A stretch of DNA of 64,000 nt from Paenibacillus phytorum (GTDB taxonomy: Bacteria; Bacillota; Bacilli; Paenibacillales; NBRC-103111), in assembly GCF_013141715.1 (NCBI RefSeq), contig NZ_WHOA01000005.1, positions 25,473-89,472 on the forward strand, read 5' to 3'. Under the pieces are notes generated by a model, which was not told where the DNA came from, did no database searches, and saw only the letters and a program-made list of their open reading frames with translations. A program made the position numbers and the translations under genes. This document shows, piece by piece, positions 18,907 through 27,884 of this stretch (position 1 is the stretch's first letter; every line of letters begins with the position of its first letter).

Positions 18907-20322
18907 TTACTTGCTTTTTTCTAAAAATACTTGTAACCACTCGTTCGACTGCGTCAGTACTTGCTCAGCACGAGCAATCGCCTCTGTCACTTGGTTGCTG
19001 GCCGTTCCGCCATAGACATTACGCGCGTTAACCACTTGCTCAGGTTGCAGAACCTGATAAATATCGGACTCGAAAAGCGAAGAGAACGTTTTGAACTCTT
19101 CGATACTCATATCGAGCAGGTATTTTTGGTTTTGGATGCAGTACAGAACGGTTTTACCAATCACTTCGTGCGCCTGACGGAAAGGCAATCCTTTGTTCAC
19201 CAGGTAATCGGCGATATCCGTTGCGTTCGAGAAATCTTGGTTCACTGCTTGTCTCATGCGATCCGTGTTTACCTTCATCGTAGCAACCATAGGAGCGAAT
19301 AATTGAAGAGCGCCCTGAAGGGTACGAACCGTATCGAACATGCCTTCTTTGTCTTCCTGCATGTCCTTATTGTAAGCCAGCGGCAGCGACTTGAGCACGG
19401 TCATCAGACCGAACAAGTTGCCGTAGACGCGGCCTGTTTTGCCGCGGACAAGCTCAGCCACGTCCGGGTTCTTCTTCTGCGGCATGATCGAGCTACCGGT
19501 GCAGAAAGCATCATCGAGTTCGATGAACGCGAACTCGGTCGAGGACCAGAGCACCATTTCCTCGCTGAAGCGAGAAAGGTGCATCATGATCATGGACGCG
19601 TTAGAGAGGAACTCCAGGATGAAATCGCGGTCGCTGACCGCATCCAGGGAGTTCTCGTACACGCGTCCGAACCCGAGCTGCTCCGCCACGAAATGGCGGT
19701 CGATCGGGAAGGTCGTGCCGGCGAGCGCGCCAGCGCCGAGCGGCAGCATGTCTACGCGCTTGTAGCTGTCCTGCAAGCGCTCAAGGTCACGCTGGAACAT
19801 GCTGACGTAAGCCATCATGTGATGCGCGAACAGAATCGGCTGCGCACGCTGCAGATGCGTATACCCTGGGATAATCGTATCCAGATTCTCCTTCGCTTTC
19901 TCAAGCAAAGCCTCTTGCAGCTTGATCAGCAGGCCTACGAACTCAACCACCCGCTTGCGCAGGTAGAGATGCATGTCCGTCGCCACTTGATCGTTACGGC
20001 TGCGGCCCGTATGAAGCTTGCCGCCGACAGGGCCGATCAAATCGATCAAGGTTTTCTCGATATTCATATGAATATCTTCATTCTGAATCGTGTACTCCAG
20101 CTCGCCGCGGCGAATCATGCCTTGCACAGCATGCAATCCATCCTTGATTTTCTCGACATCATCCGCAGGCAGAATGCCGCACTTGCCAAGCATCGTCACA
20201 TGCGCCAAGCTGCCTTCAATATCTTCCTCAGCTAACTCTTTATCAAATGTAATCGACGCGGTATATTCTTCGACCAATTGGTCGGTTTTCTTCGTGAATC
20301 GTCCACCCCAAAGCTTAGACAC
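18907..20322 (-). CDS. argH: Argininosuccinate lyase
   Basis: Last step of arginine synthesis: argininosuccinate to arginine plus fumarate. The 471-residue protein has the fumarase/aspartase superfamily signature [12 protein letters not shown] near residue 275 and the [13 protein letters not shown] block near 105. I choose the GTG at 20322 (MSKLWGGRF) because GAGGAG lies 9 bases upstream. It follows argG after a longer gap (148 bases) that contains one copy of the CTTTGAG hairpin repeat, so its expression may be partly uncoupled from the rest of the operon. Confidence 0.97.
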   Translation of the reverse strand: MSKLWGGRFTKKTDQLVEEYTASITFDKELAEEDIEGSLAHVTMLGKCGILPADDVEKIKDGLHAVQGMIRRGELEYTIQNEDIHMNIEKTLIDLIGPVGGKLHTGRSRNDQVATDMHLYLRKRVVEFVGLLIKLQEALLEKAKENLDTIIPGYTHLQRAQPILFAHHMMAYVSMFQRDLERLQDSYKRVDMLPLGAGALAGTTFPIDRHFVAEQLGFGRVYENSLDAVSDRDFILEFLSNASMIMMHLSRFSEEMVLWSSTEFAFIELDDAFCTGSSIMPQKKNPDVAELVRGKTGRVYGNLFGLMTVLKSLPLAYNKDMQEDKEGMFDTVRTLQGALQLFAPMVATMKVNTDRMRQAVNQDFSNATDIADYLVNKGLPFRQAHEVIGKTVLYCIQNQKYLLDMSIEEFKTFSSLFESDIYQVLQPEQVVNARNVYGGTASNQVTEAIARAEQVLTQSNEWLQVFLEKSK

Positions 20323-20358
20323 CGTGCATGGCTCCTCTCGTATTAACACCTAATATAG

Positions 20359-20391
20359 GGATCTTTGAGCGGAGCTCAAAGTCTCTCTGCT
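20359..20391 (-). repeat. Third copy of the hairpin repeat, in the argH leader
   Basis: GGATCTTTGAG, CGGAG loop, CTCAAAG, then TCTCTCTGCT. It is preceded by CCTAATATA as in the ftsE copy. It lies 37 bases upstream of the argH start. Confidence 0.7.
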
Positions 20392-20470
20392 GGACAAACT
20401 TATTGACAGCCTTATTGACAACCCAAAGGCTTTCCACGAGGGAAAGCCAGCGGACCGTGCTGCTATATAA

Positions 20471-21709
20471 TTACTTCTTTGCGTTTTGTTCTACGCCAGA
20501 AGATACTTTCAAACGAAGTGCGTTCAAATGAATGAATCCTGTTGCATCGCCTTGGTCGTATGCTTTCGTCGGATCTGCTTCCATTGTAGCAATTTCCGGA
20601 TTGTACAAGGATACTGGACTTTTCACCCCAGCGCCCATCACGTTGCCCTTGTACAATTTCAAGCGTACTGTTCCTGATACGTTCTTTTGGCTTTCTCCCA
20701 CAAGTGCTTGAATTGCCAAACGCTCAGGTGCGAACCAGAAGCCGTTGTAGACCAGTGTCGCATATTTCGTAATAAGGGAATCACGAAGGTGCATAACATC
20801 GCGGTCCATCGTGAGGGATTCCATTTTGCGGTGAGCAGTGAAAAGGATCGTACCGCCCGGAGTCTCGTACACGCCGCGGCTCTTCATGCCGACGAAACGG
20901 TTCTCAACCATGTCCACACGGCCAATACCGTGCTTGCCGCCGATTTCATTCAAGGTTTCCATGACTTGCAGTGGAGACAACTTATTGCCATTGATGGCTA
21001 CGCAGTCACCTTTGTCGAACTCAAGCTCGATGTACTCTGCTTGATCTGGCGCATCTTCTGGAGCTACGCTCAGGACGTACATGCCTTTGTTCTCGTCGGA
21101 TGCAGCATCGAACCAAGGATCTTCCAACATGCCGCTCTCGAAAGAGATATGCAGCAAGTTACGATCCGTCGAATACGGCTTCGCCGCCGATGCAGTAACC
21201 GGAATGCCGTGTTTCTCGGCATATGCGATCATCTCTGCGCGACCCGGGAACTCCTCGCGGAACTGCTCAAGACGCCAAGGCGCGATAACGGACAGCTCAG
21301 GCGCCAACGCCGCTGCTGTCAGCTCGAAGCGCACTTGGTCATTCCCTTTGCCGGTTGCTCCGTGAGCAATCGCTGTTGCGCCTTCAGCACGAGCGATTTC
21401 TACCATGCGCTTCGCGATCAACGGACGAGCAATCGAAGTGCCGAGCAGGTATTGCCCTTCATACAGAGCACCCGCTTGGAACATCGGGTTGATGAAATCC
21501 TTCGCGAACTCTTCGCGCAGGTCGTCGATGTAGATCTTGGATGCGCCGGTTTGGAGCGCTTTTTCCTCCAGTCCGTCCAGCTCATCCTTTTGCCCAATAT
21601 CCGCTGTAAAAGCAATAATTTCCGCGTCGTAAGTCTCCTTGAGCCATTTCAAAATAACCGATGTATCCAATCCGCCGGAATAGGCGAGAACGATTTTTTC
21701 CTTAGCCAT
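20471..21709 (-). CDS. argG: Argininosuccinate synthase
   Basis: Joins citrulline and aspartate with ATP to give argininosuccinate. The 412-residue protein starts [17 protein letters not shown], which holds the N-type ATP pyrophosphatase P-loop SGGLDTS. Other conserved blocks are [13 protein letters not shown] and the [14 protein letters not shown] segment. The ATG at 21709 fits the family N-terminus; a GGAGA sequence lies upstream, and the open frame continues six codons further. It is 39 bases after argF in the arg operon. Confidence 0.97.
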   Translation of the reverse strand: MAKEKIVLAYSGGLDTSVILKWLKETYDAEIIAFTADIGQKDELDGLEEKALQTGASKIYIDDLREEFAKDFINPMFQAGALYEGQYLLGTSIARPLIAKRMVEIARAEGATAIAHGATGKGNDQVRFELTAAALAPELSVIAPWRLEQFREEFPGRAEMIAYAEKHGIPVTASAAKPYSTDRNLLHISFESGMLEDPWFDAASDENKGMYVLSVAPEDAPDQAEYIELEFDKGDCVAINGNKLSPLQVMETLNEIGGKHGIGRVDMVENRFVGMKSRGVYETPGGTILFTAHRKMESLTMDRDVMHLRDSLITKYATLVYNGFWFAPERLAIQALVGESQKNVSGTVRLKLYKGNVMGAGVKSPVSLYNPEIATMEADPTKAYDQGDATGFIHLNALRLKVSSGVEQNAKK

Positions 21710-21748
21710 GTCTACTAATCTCTCCATTTCTATGTCTGTTACGAATTA

Positions 21749-22708
21749 TTATATCATTGTCGCGGCCATAATAGCCTTTTGCGCATGAAGACGATTCTCT
21801 GCTTGATCAAAAATGATCGAATTCGGGCCATCGATAACGCCCTCGCTCACTTCTTCCCCGCGGTGTGCAGGCAAGCAGTGCATGAACAAGTAGTCTTGCT
21901 TAGCATGCTTCACAAGCGCCTCGTTAATTTGGAAGTTCTTGAAAGCAATCTCCCGCTCCTGCTGCTCCGCCTCAAATCCCATGCTTGCCCAAACGTCCGT
22001 GTAGACGACGTCCGCATTTTCAATCGCTTCGCGTGGATCACGAGTAAGGAGGACACTGCCTCCGGTTTGCGCTGCGTTCTCTTTAGAAATCTGAATGACT
22101 TCCTTGTCAGGATCGTAGCCTTCCGGCGAGGCAATCGCGAAGTTCATCCCTAATTTACTTGCACCCATCATGAGGGAATGCACCATATTGTTGCCATCTC
22201 CGATATAGGCGACTTTGAGACCTTTCAAACGGCCTTTTTTCTCCAAAACCGTCTGATAATCAGCCATAACCTGACAAGGATGAGCATAGTCCGTCAATCC
22301 ATTGATAACTGGTACCGTTGATCCACGAGCAAGGTCAATCACTTTGCGGTGTTCATACGTACGAATCATGATGCCATCCAGATAACGGGACAGTGTTTGT
22401 GCAGTATCCCAAACGGTTTCGCCGCGTCCAAGCTGCAGATCATTTTTGCTGAGGAAAAGAGCCTGACCTCCAAGTTGGTACATTCCTACTTCAAAGGAAA
22501 CACGCGTACGCGTTGAGGATTTCTCAAAAATCATTCCCAGCGTCTTACCAGCCAAAACAGCATGCGGCTCTCTAGCTTTCTGTTTGCGTTTAAGCTCAAT
22601 CGCATAGTGAATCAAATATTCAATTTCTTCTGATGTATAATCAACTAAAGCAAGAAAATCCTTGCCCTTCAACTGGGCAGCCAGTTCTTCCTTTACAGCC
22701 ATATTCAT
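21749..22708 (-). CDS. argF: Ornithine carbamoyltransferase
   Basis: Makes citrulline from ornithine and carbamoyl phosphate. The 319-residue protein carries the carbamoyl-phosphate motif SSTRTR near residue 60, the HPCQ motif (YAHPCQVMAD) near 135, and HCLPAHRG near 270, all diagnostic. GAGAGG lies 9 bases before the ATG at 22708. It lies between argD and argG. Confidence 0.97.
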   Translation of the reverse strand: MNMAVKEELAAQLKGKDFLALVDYTSEEIEYLIHYAIELKRKQKAREPHAVLAGKTLGMIFEKSSTRTRVSFEVGMYQLGGQALFLSKNDLQLGRGETVWDTAQTLSRYLDGIMIRTYEHRKVIDLARGSTVPVINGLTDYAHPCQVMADYQTVLEKKGRLKGLKVAYIGDGNNMVHSLMMGASKLGMNFAIASPEGYDPDKEVIQISKENAAQTGGSVLLTRDPREAIENADVVYTDVWASMGFEAEQQEREIAFKNFQINEALVKHAKQDYLFMHCLPAHRGEEVSEGVIDGPNSIIFDQAENRLHAQKAIMAATMI

Positions 22709-22738
22709 GTTATCCAACCTCTCTAAACGGAACTTTTA

Positions 22739-23935
22739 CTAAACGCTGCTGATGGTTGATGCCTTCTGGGAGAGGACACTGCACACCACGTCTAGGGCTT
22801 GATCTAAATCTTCTTGCGGTATAGTCAAAGCGGGCACCAAACGAATAACATTCGGCCCTGCCGGAATTACGAGAACACCTTGCTTATGAATTTCGCTAAT
22901 GATTTCACCTGCTGGCTGTGTACATTCGATCCCGATGAGGAGACCAATGCCGCGAATATTGCTGATAAGCGGGTTGCCTGCAAGCTTGCTCTCCAGCTTC
23001 TTCACCGTATATGCGCCTAATTCCGCAGCACGTTCTGGCAGTTTATTGGTGATAATCGTGTCAACAGCCGCATATCCTGCTGCCGTAGCTATCGGCGTTC
23101 CACCAAAGGTTGAACCGTGGCTTCCAGCGCTGAATGCTTCAGCCAAGAACGCTTTGCCTAACATTGCACCGATCGGAAACCCTCCACCAAGGCCTTTGGC
23201 CAACGTGAAAATATCCGGCTCCACCCCATAATGCTCATAGGCAAAAAGCTTACCCGTACGTCCTACGCCCGTCTGGATTTCATCCACAATCAGAAGCAAA
23301 TTCTCTTGCTTGCACAGCTCTGCAATTTGTTTCACGAACTCCGGATCAGCCGGCAGTACGCCGCCTTCCCCTTGCACCATCTCCAGCATGATGGCACATG
23401 TTTGCTCATTGACGAGACTGCGGACAGCCTCGAAATCGTTATAAGGCGCATAGACGAAGCCGCCAGGAAGCGGATGAAAGCCTTCCTTTACTTTATCTTG
23501 CCCTGTAGCTGTTAATGTCGCCAGCGTGCGTCCGTGGAACGACATGTTGAACGTGATAATCTCGTACCGACCATTGTTCAAAACCTTCTGGTTATAGCGA
23601 CGTGCCAGTTTAATTGCAGCCTCATTCGCTTCCGCACCAGTAGAACAGAAGAATACCGCGTCTGCACAGCTATTATCTGTGAGTAGGGTTGCCAATTTCT
23701 CCTGATTCGGAATATGGAAAAGATTGCTCACATGCCATACTTGATCGAGCTGTTCAATCAACTTCTCCTTCACCGCTTGAGGCGCGTGCCCGAGGTTCGT
23801 TACCGCGATCCCGCTCATCAAGTCGATGTATTCCTTGCCTGTATCATCCCAAAGACGGCTGCCTTCCCCCTTCACTAGCGTGATTGGATATCTTGCGTAG
23901 GTTGGAAATAGCGAGCTTTTTCCTGTTTCAGTCAT
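22739..23935 (-). CDS. argD: Acetylornithine aminotransferase
   Basis: A PLP-dependent class III aminotransferase converting N-acetylglutamate semialdehyde to N-acetylornithine. The 398-residue protein shows [15 protein letters not shown] near 98-112, [12 protein letters not shown] near 218, and the PLP lysine K247 in [11 protein letters not shown] start at the ATG at 23935 because AAGGAGG lies 8 bases before it; the ATG two codons earlier is too close. It is part of the arg operon. Confidence 0.96.
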   Translation of the reverse strand: MTETGKSSLFPTYARYPITLVKGEGSRLWDDTGKEYIDLMSGIAVTNLGHAPQAVKEKLIEQLDQVWHVSNLFHIPNQEKLATLLTDNSCADAVFFCSTGAEANEAAIKLARRYNQKVLNNGRYEIITFNMSFHGRTLATLTATGQDKVKEGFHPLPGGFVYAPYNDFEAVRSLVNEQTCAIMLEMVQGEGGVLPADPEFVKQIAELCKQENLLLIVDEIQTGVGRTGKLFAYEHYGVEPDIFTLAKGLGGGFPIGAMLGKAFLAEAFSAGSHGSTFGGTPIATAAGYAAVDTIITNKLPERAAELGAYTVKKLESKLAGNPLISNIRGIGLLIGIECTQPAGEIISEIHKQGVLVIPAGPNVIRLVPALTIPQEDLDQALDVVCSVLSQKASTISSV

Positions 23936-23962
23936 GTACATTCCCTCCTTAAAGTTTGTGGT

Positions 23963-24238
23963 TCAACCCATGAGTTCGAACTTGTTCCAAGCTAGATAAA
24001 GACATATTGCTGCAGCTGCAAATAAAATAATAGCTGTTGTTCGATTTCTTCGCATTTTCATCCCGTAAGCAATAAAAAAGATGGCTGCCACTAATTTCGA
24101 GAAGCCTTGATAAGCTGGATGATTTGCAAAGTAAGAATCGCTAAAAATGAGTGCAAATAGCAAGGTTGTCGAAATAAGTATTTTAAACCATAGAGGCTCT
24201 CTTAGGAATTGTTTGAACATAAAAGCAATCCGCTTCAT
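23963..24238 (-). CDS. Small two-TM membrane protein within the arg operon
   Basis: A 91-residue protein with an amphipathic start (MKRIAFMFKQFLREPLW) and two or three hydrophobic stretches (about 17-33, 42-60, 63-82). The ATG at 24238 has GGAG 9 bases upstream. It lies between argB and argD with gaps of 43 and 27 bases, so it must be co-transcribed with arginine genes. I do not recognise a family. A membrane partner for amino-acid handling is conceivable but has no direct support. Confidence 0.7.
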   Translation of the reverse strand: MKRIAFMFKQFLREPLWFKILISTTLLFALIFSDSYFANHPAYQGFSKLVAAIFFIAYGMKMRRNRTTAIILFAAAAICLYLAWNKFELMG

Positions 24239-24281
24239 AACGGTTAACTCCATTCAAGAAGCCATTGATTTTTAACGTCTA

Positions 24282-25073
24282 TTAACGAACAATCCGTGTG
24301 CCAATACCCGTGCCCTTCAGCACTTTGCTCAACACATTCGGCTCAGAGCCGTTCACGATGACAACCTCTTGGACCCTGCCTTGGATACAAGCAATCGCTG
24401 CTCGAACCTTCGGAATCATGCCCCCGTAGATATCACCGCTCGCGATCATTTCTTCAATCTCAGCCACACTCACAACGGGAAGTACCCGCTTCTCGCCATC
24501 CACCGTTTTCATAATGCCGGGAACGTCCGTCACTACAACCATCTGCTCCACACCAAGGTGAGAAGCAACAGCTCCTGCTGCTGTATCGGCATTAATGTTG
24601 TAACGTTGGCCGCCATCGGCGCCAAGTCCAACTGGTGCGATCACCGGAATGTAGCCCATGTTCACGATTCCTTGAATCAGCTCAGCGTTCACTTTCGTGA
24701 CATCACCAACAAGGCCAACCTCGTGGCTATTCGCCACCGGCTTCGCTTCAATCAAATGTCCATCCACACCGGACAATCCAAGCGCCATTGCGCCTGTTAA
24801 CTGAATTCGGCGTACGATCTCTTTGTTGATCTGGCCGGAAAGCACCATCTCCACAACGTCGAGCACCGCTTCATTCGTCACCCGTAGGCCGTTCACGAAA
24901 CCAGACTCTATCCCCAGCTTCCCGAGCGTTTCCGAAATAGCAGGACCGCCGCCATGAACGATGACCGTTACAATACCCTCATCCTGAAGCTGACGCATAT
25001 CTTCAAAGAAACTAATCGGTAATGCAGCCAGCGTGCTGCCGCCGCATTTCATCACAAAGCAATTGTTCTTCAC
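24282..25073 (-). CDS. argB: Acetylglutamate kinase
   Basis: Phosphorylates N-acetylglutamate, the second step of the acetylated arginine pathway. The 263-residue amino acid kinase fold protein has FVMKCGGST at the N-terminus, VIVHGGGPAIS near 40, NINADTAAGAVA near 165 and GGMIPKVRAA near 225. GTG start with a GGGG-type ribosome binding site. It lies 47 bases after argJ. Confidence 0.96.
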   Translation of the reverse strand: MKNNCFVMKCGGSTLAALPISFFEDMRQLQDEGIVTVIVHGGGPAISETLGKLGIESGFVNGLRVTNEAVLDVVEMVLSGQINKEIVRRIQLTGAMALGLSGVDGHLIEAKPVANSHEVGLVGDVTKVNAELIQGIVNMGYIPVIAPVGLGADGGQRYNINADTAAGAVASHLGVEQMVVVTDVPGIMKTVDGEKRVLPVVSVAEIEEMIASGDIYGGMIPKVRAAIACIQGRVQEVVIVNGSEPNVLSKVLKGTGIGTRIVR

Positions 25074-25120
25074 TAGCTTTCGTTCCCCTTTGCTTCCTTA
25101 TGTGCTAGCTAAAACCAAAC

Positions 25121-26347
25121 CTAAGTCCGATAAGCCGCATTGATCCGCACATAATCATATGTTAAATCGCAGCCCCAGCCCGTTGCCTTGCCAGCGCCCA
25201 TATGTAAATTCACATGAATTTGAATCGTGTCTGTTTTCAAATAGGCAAGCGCCGCTTCCTCGTCGAACTTCACAGGACGAGACTGCTCTAACACTGCGAT
25301 ATCGCCTAGGCGAATATCGACGGTGTTCACGTTCACCGGCTGTCCAGAGTAACCTACAGCTGCAATGATCCGACCCCAGTTCGCGTCCGCGCCATAAACA
25401 GCGGATTTGACCAAGCTCGAGCCGATGATCGACTTCACGATCTTGCGTGCCGCATCGTCGCTCTCCGCGCCGACTACCGTCGTCTCGATCAGCTTCGTTG
25501 CGCCTTCGCCGTCGCGCGCAATCGCCTTGGCGAGGTACTCGCCAACGTACTGGAATCCTGCCGCGAACGCTTCCCAATCCGGATGCTCCGGATTCAAAGC
25601 TTCGCCACCGGCCAGCCCACTTGCCATCGCCACGACCATGTCGTTGGTGCTAGTATCCCCGTCAACGGTGATCATGTTGAACGTAGTATCCGTAATCCTG
25701 CTCAGCAGCAGCTGCAGGTATTCGCTCTCAATCGGCGCGTCGGTTGTCATGAAACCGAGCATCGTCGCCATGTTCGGGTGAATCATCCCCGAACCCTTCG
25801 CCGCACCGGCAATGTGAACCTCCTTGCCGCCAACGACAACACGGACGCACGTCATCTTCTGCGTGAGATCCGTGGTCAGGATCGCTTGGCAGAAGTCGTT
25901 TCCGCCTTCTGCCTTCACTTTAAGCGGCAGCTGCTCGATGCCGCTCAGCACTTTCCCCATCGGCAATAACTCGCCGATGACACCCGTGCTCGTCACGCCG
26001 ACGTGGTGCTCCGCCACGCCTAGCGCCTTCGCACTAGCAGCGCGCATCGCGTACGCGTCGTCCTCGCCCTGCTGGCCGGTACACGCATTCGCGTTGCCGC
26101 TGTTGACGATCATCGCCTGCAGCTTGCCGCCTTGGGCGATGCTCTCCTGCGTCACGCGCAGCGGTGCCGCTTGGAATGCGTTCAGCGTGTAAACGCCCGC
26201 CGCTGCCGCCGGTACATCACAGACGATTGCGCCTAGATCATAGCGCTCCGTCTTCTTTAATCCACAGTGCAGACCACCTGCACGAAAGCCTTTCGGCGTC
26301 GTTACTGTGCCCTCTGGCACGACAGTAAAGCTCACTAGATCTAGCAT
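25121..26347 (-). CDS. argJ: Bifunctional glutamate N-acetyltransferase / N-acetylglutamate synthase
   Basis: ArgJ moves acetyl groups between acetylornithine and glutamate (cyclic pathway). The 408-residue precursor self-cleaves before a conserved threonine; here KGSGMIHPNMATMLGF places it at T195. Other family blocks are NSGNANACTG near 82 and GDTSTND. The N-terminal TTPKGFRAGGLHCGLK is typical. Whether it also has acetyl-CoA-dependent synthase activity cannot be told. It is 30 bases after argC. Confidence 0.97.
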   Translation of the reverse strand: MLDLVSFTVVPEGTVTTPKGFRAGGLHCGLKKTERYDLGAIVCDVPAAAAGVYTLNAFQAAPLRVTQESIAQGGKLQAMIVNSGNANACTGQQGEDDAYAMRAASAKALGVAEHHVGVTSTGVIGELLPMGKVLSGIEQLPLKVKAEGGNDFCQAILTTDLTQKMTCVRVVVGGKEVHIAGAAKGSGMIHPNMATMLGFMTTDAPIESEYLQLLLSRITDTTFNMITVDGDTSTNDMVVAMASGLAGGEALNPEHPDWEAFAAGFQYVGEYLAKAIARDGEGATKLIETTVVGAESDDAARKIVKSIIGSSLVKSAVYGADANWGRIIAAVGYSGQPVNVNTVDIRLGDIAVLEQSRPVKFDEEAALAYLKTDTIQIHVNLHMGAGKATGWGCDLTYDYVRINAAYRT

Positions 26348-26377
26348 GTTCGTCCTTCACCTGTCCTCATCTTCTCG

Positions 26378-27427
26378 TTATGGATACACCGGTGCGAACA
26401 ACAGCCCTGTCGTTTCGTCCCAGCCTTGCATCATATTCAAATTCTGAATGGCCTGACCTGCAGCGCCTTTAACCACATTGTCGATGACAGAAACGATGGT
26501 CACACGCCCCGTGCGCTCATCCACCGCAAAGCCGATGTCGCAGTAGTTTGAGCCGAACACTTCCTTCGTAGAAGGGAGCTTACCGTTTTGACGAATCCGT
26601 ACAAATCTCCGACCTTCATAATACTGGCGGTACAATTCGATGAATTCCTCGGCGGTGTGTTCACCTTGTATAGTTGCATACATGGTAGCCATAATTCCGC
26701 GCGTCATAGGAACAAGATGTGTCGTGAACGTCGTAACAACCGGTTTACCTGCAACACGGCTGAGCGCCTGCTCGATTTCCGGAATATGCTGATGCTTATT
26801 CACTTTATAGGCTGTTAAATTCTCATTCACTTCCGCGTAGTGCACGCCCAGATTAACCCCACGACCCGCGCCGGACACGCCAGATTTGGCATCAATAATA
26901 ATCGTAGATGGATCGATCCAACCCGCTTTGACTGCAGGAATCAGACCAAGCAGCGTCGCTGTCGGATAGCAGCCTGGGTTAGCGATTAAATCACTGCCTT
27001 TCACTTCATCCCCGAACACCTCAGACAAACCATAAATCGATTGCGCCAATGTTTCCTCAGAAGCCGCTGGCTTTTTATACCATTTTTCATAGTCAGCACT
27101 AGATTTCAATCTTAAATCCCCAGAAATATCAATAACCTTCAGGCCAGCTGCCAGAAGCTTTGGTGAAAGTTCTGCACTCACACCAGCTGGTGTCGCCAAA
27201 AACACAACGTCTGCTTTACCCGCAATCAAGTCAACATCAAGCACATCTAGAATATCCACAACCACTTCCTGCAAGTGTGGAAAATGCTCCGCGATCGGCG
27301 CTCCTGCATTAGAAGTCGAAATGACCGAAGTGATCTGTACCAAAGGATGCGCCTGCAACAGACGAATCAACTCCGCACCACCATAACCCGTGGCTCCAAT
27401 AATAGCCGCCCTAACTCCATGACTCAT
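26378..27427 (-). CDS. argC: N-acetyl-gamma-glutamyl-phosphate reductase
   Basis: The NADPH-dependent third step of arginine synthesis. The 349-residue protein has the dinucleotide-binding start RAAIIGATGYGGAELIR and the active-site cysteine C153 in NPGCYPTATLLGL. The GVSGAGRG loop is also present. ATG at 27427 with GGGAGGG 9 bases upstream. It is the first gene of argC-J-B-(membrane protein)-D-F-G-H, directly behind the promoter and ARG boxes. Confidence 0.97.
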   Translation of the reverse strand: MSHGVRAAIIGATGYGGAELIRLLQAHPLVQITSVISTSNAGAPIAEHFPHLQEVVVDILDVLDVDLIAGKADVVFLATPAGVSAELSPKLLAAGLKVIDISGDLRLKSSADYEKWYKKPAASEETLAQSIYGLSEVFGDEVKGSDLIANPGCYPTATLLGLIPAVKAGWIDPSTIIIDAKSGVSGAGRGVNLGVHYAEVNENLTAYKVNKHQHIPEIEQALSRVAGKPVVTTFTTHLVPMTRGIMATMYATIQGEHTAEEFIELYRQYYEGRRFVRIRQNGKLPSTKEVFGSNYCDIGFAVDERTGRVTIVSVIDNVVKGAAGQAIQNLNMMQGWDETTGLLFAPVYP

Positions 27428-27455
27428 TCGAATTTCCCTCCCGATGTTCCGAAAA

Positions 27456-27494
27456 TATATGTATTATTATACAGTCGTATACATAATAATTCAA
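27456..27494 (-). promoter_or_regulatory. arg operon promoter overlapped by two ARG-box-like operators
   Basis: On the minus strand TTGAAT (27489-27494), a 17-base spacer and TATAAT (27466-27471) make a good sigma-A promoter. Two A+T-rich palindromic boxes, TATACATAATAATTCA (27478-27493) and a TGTATTATTATACA-like box (27459-27473), cover exactly the -35 and -10. Both resemble the AhrC/ArgR site (TGAAT-AT-rich-ATTCA type). A third related box lies upstream at 27613-27629. Repression by arginine-bound ArgR would follow. The arginine regulator gene itself is not in the window. Confidence 0.7.
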
Positions 27495-27644
27495 TGAATT
27501 TTTTTATGCGGATTTTGACAATTTAATTGTGCCTATGCAAGGAATTTCAAGGCTTTTTTGCATTGAAATCGACAAACCTTTTATTCTTTGAGTTCCTACC
27601 TTCCGACAAGAAGTATACATAATATGCATCGTTTAAACGCAACA

Positions 27645-27840
27645 TGTGCATAAAAACATCTTTTTCTCATCGATACCCATTTGCTTAACAAATCAATTAT
27701 CCCAAATTATACGGCATACAGGCAAATCTTGTATGTGATTATTTCAAATTATTCAAGAAGTGTGGGTAAGTAGTATGGTTATCCACAGATTATGCACACT
27801 TTATCCACAAGCGACTCTTCTCCCAACAAAGTTATGCACA
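27645..27840. promoter_or_regulatory. DnaA-box cluster 1
   Basis: Exact TTATNCACA boxes lie on the plus strand at 27779-27787, 27790-27798, 27801-27809 and 27832-27840, and on the minus strand at 27645-27653. A one-mismatch box is at 27761-27769 (minus). The first three plus-strand boxes start exactly 11 bases apart. There is no dnaA, dnaN or other origin gene nearby. The stretch 27428-27884 otherwise holds the arg control region and no supported gene. Confidence 0.75.
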
Positions 27841-27863
27841 AAAAGACGCACCTTAAGTGCGCC
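27838..27863 (-). terminator. Terminator of the yitT-like gene
   Basis: CGCAC-TTAAG-GTGCG hairpin on the minus strand followed by TCTTTTT. Its tail touches the last DnaA box of cluster 1. Confidence 0.75.
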
Positions 27864-27884
27864 AATCTATCACAAAGCTTCTCG

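Noticed and set aside
19303..20235. 310-codon plus-strand open frame opposite argH
   Set aside because: It lies entirely antisense to a clear argH, has no ribosome binding site, and its protein is Arg/His/Leu-rich in the way of a shadow frame.
20687..21718. 343-codon plus-strand open frame opposite argG
   Set aside because: Antisense shadow of argG: no start signals, composition typical of a complementary frame.
25155..25577. 140-codon minus-strand frame inside argJ
   Set aside because: A second frame of the high-G+C part of argJ. It has an Arg-rich composition and no ribosome binding site.
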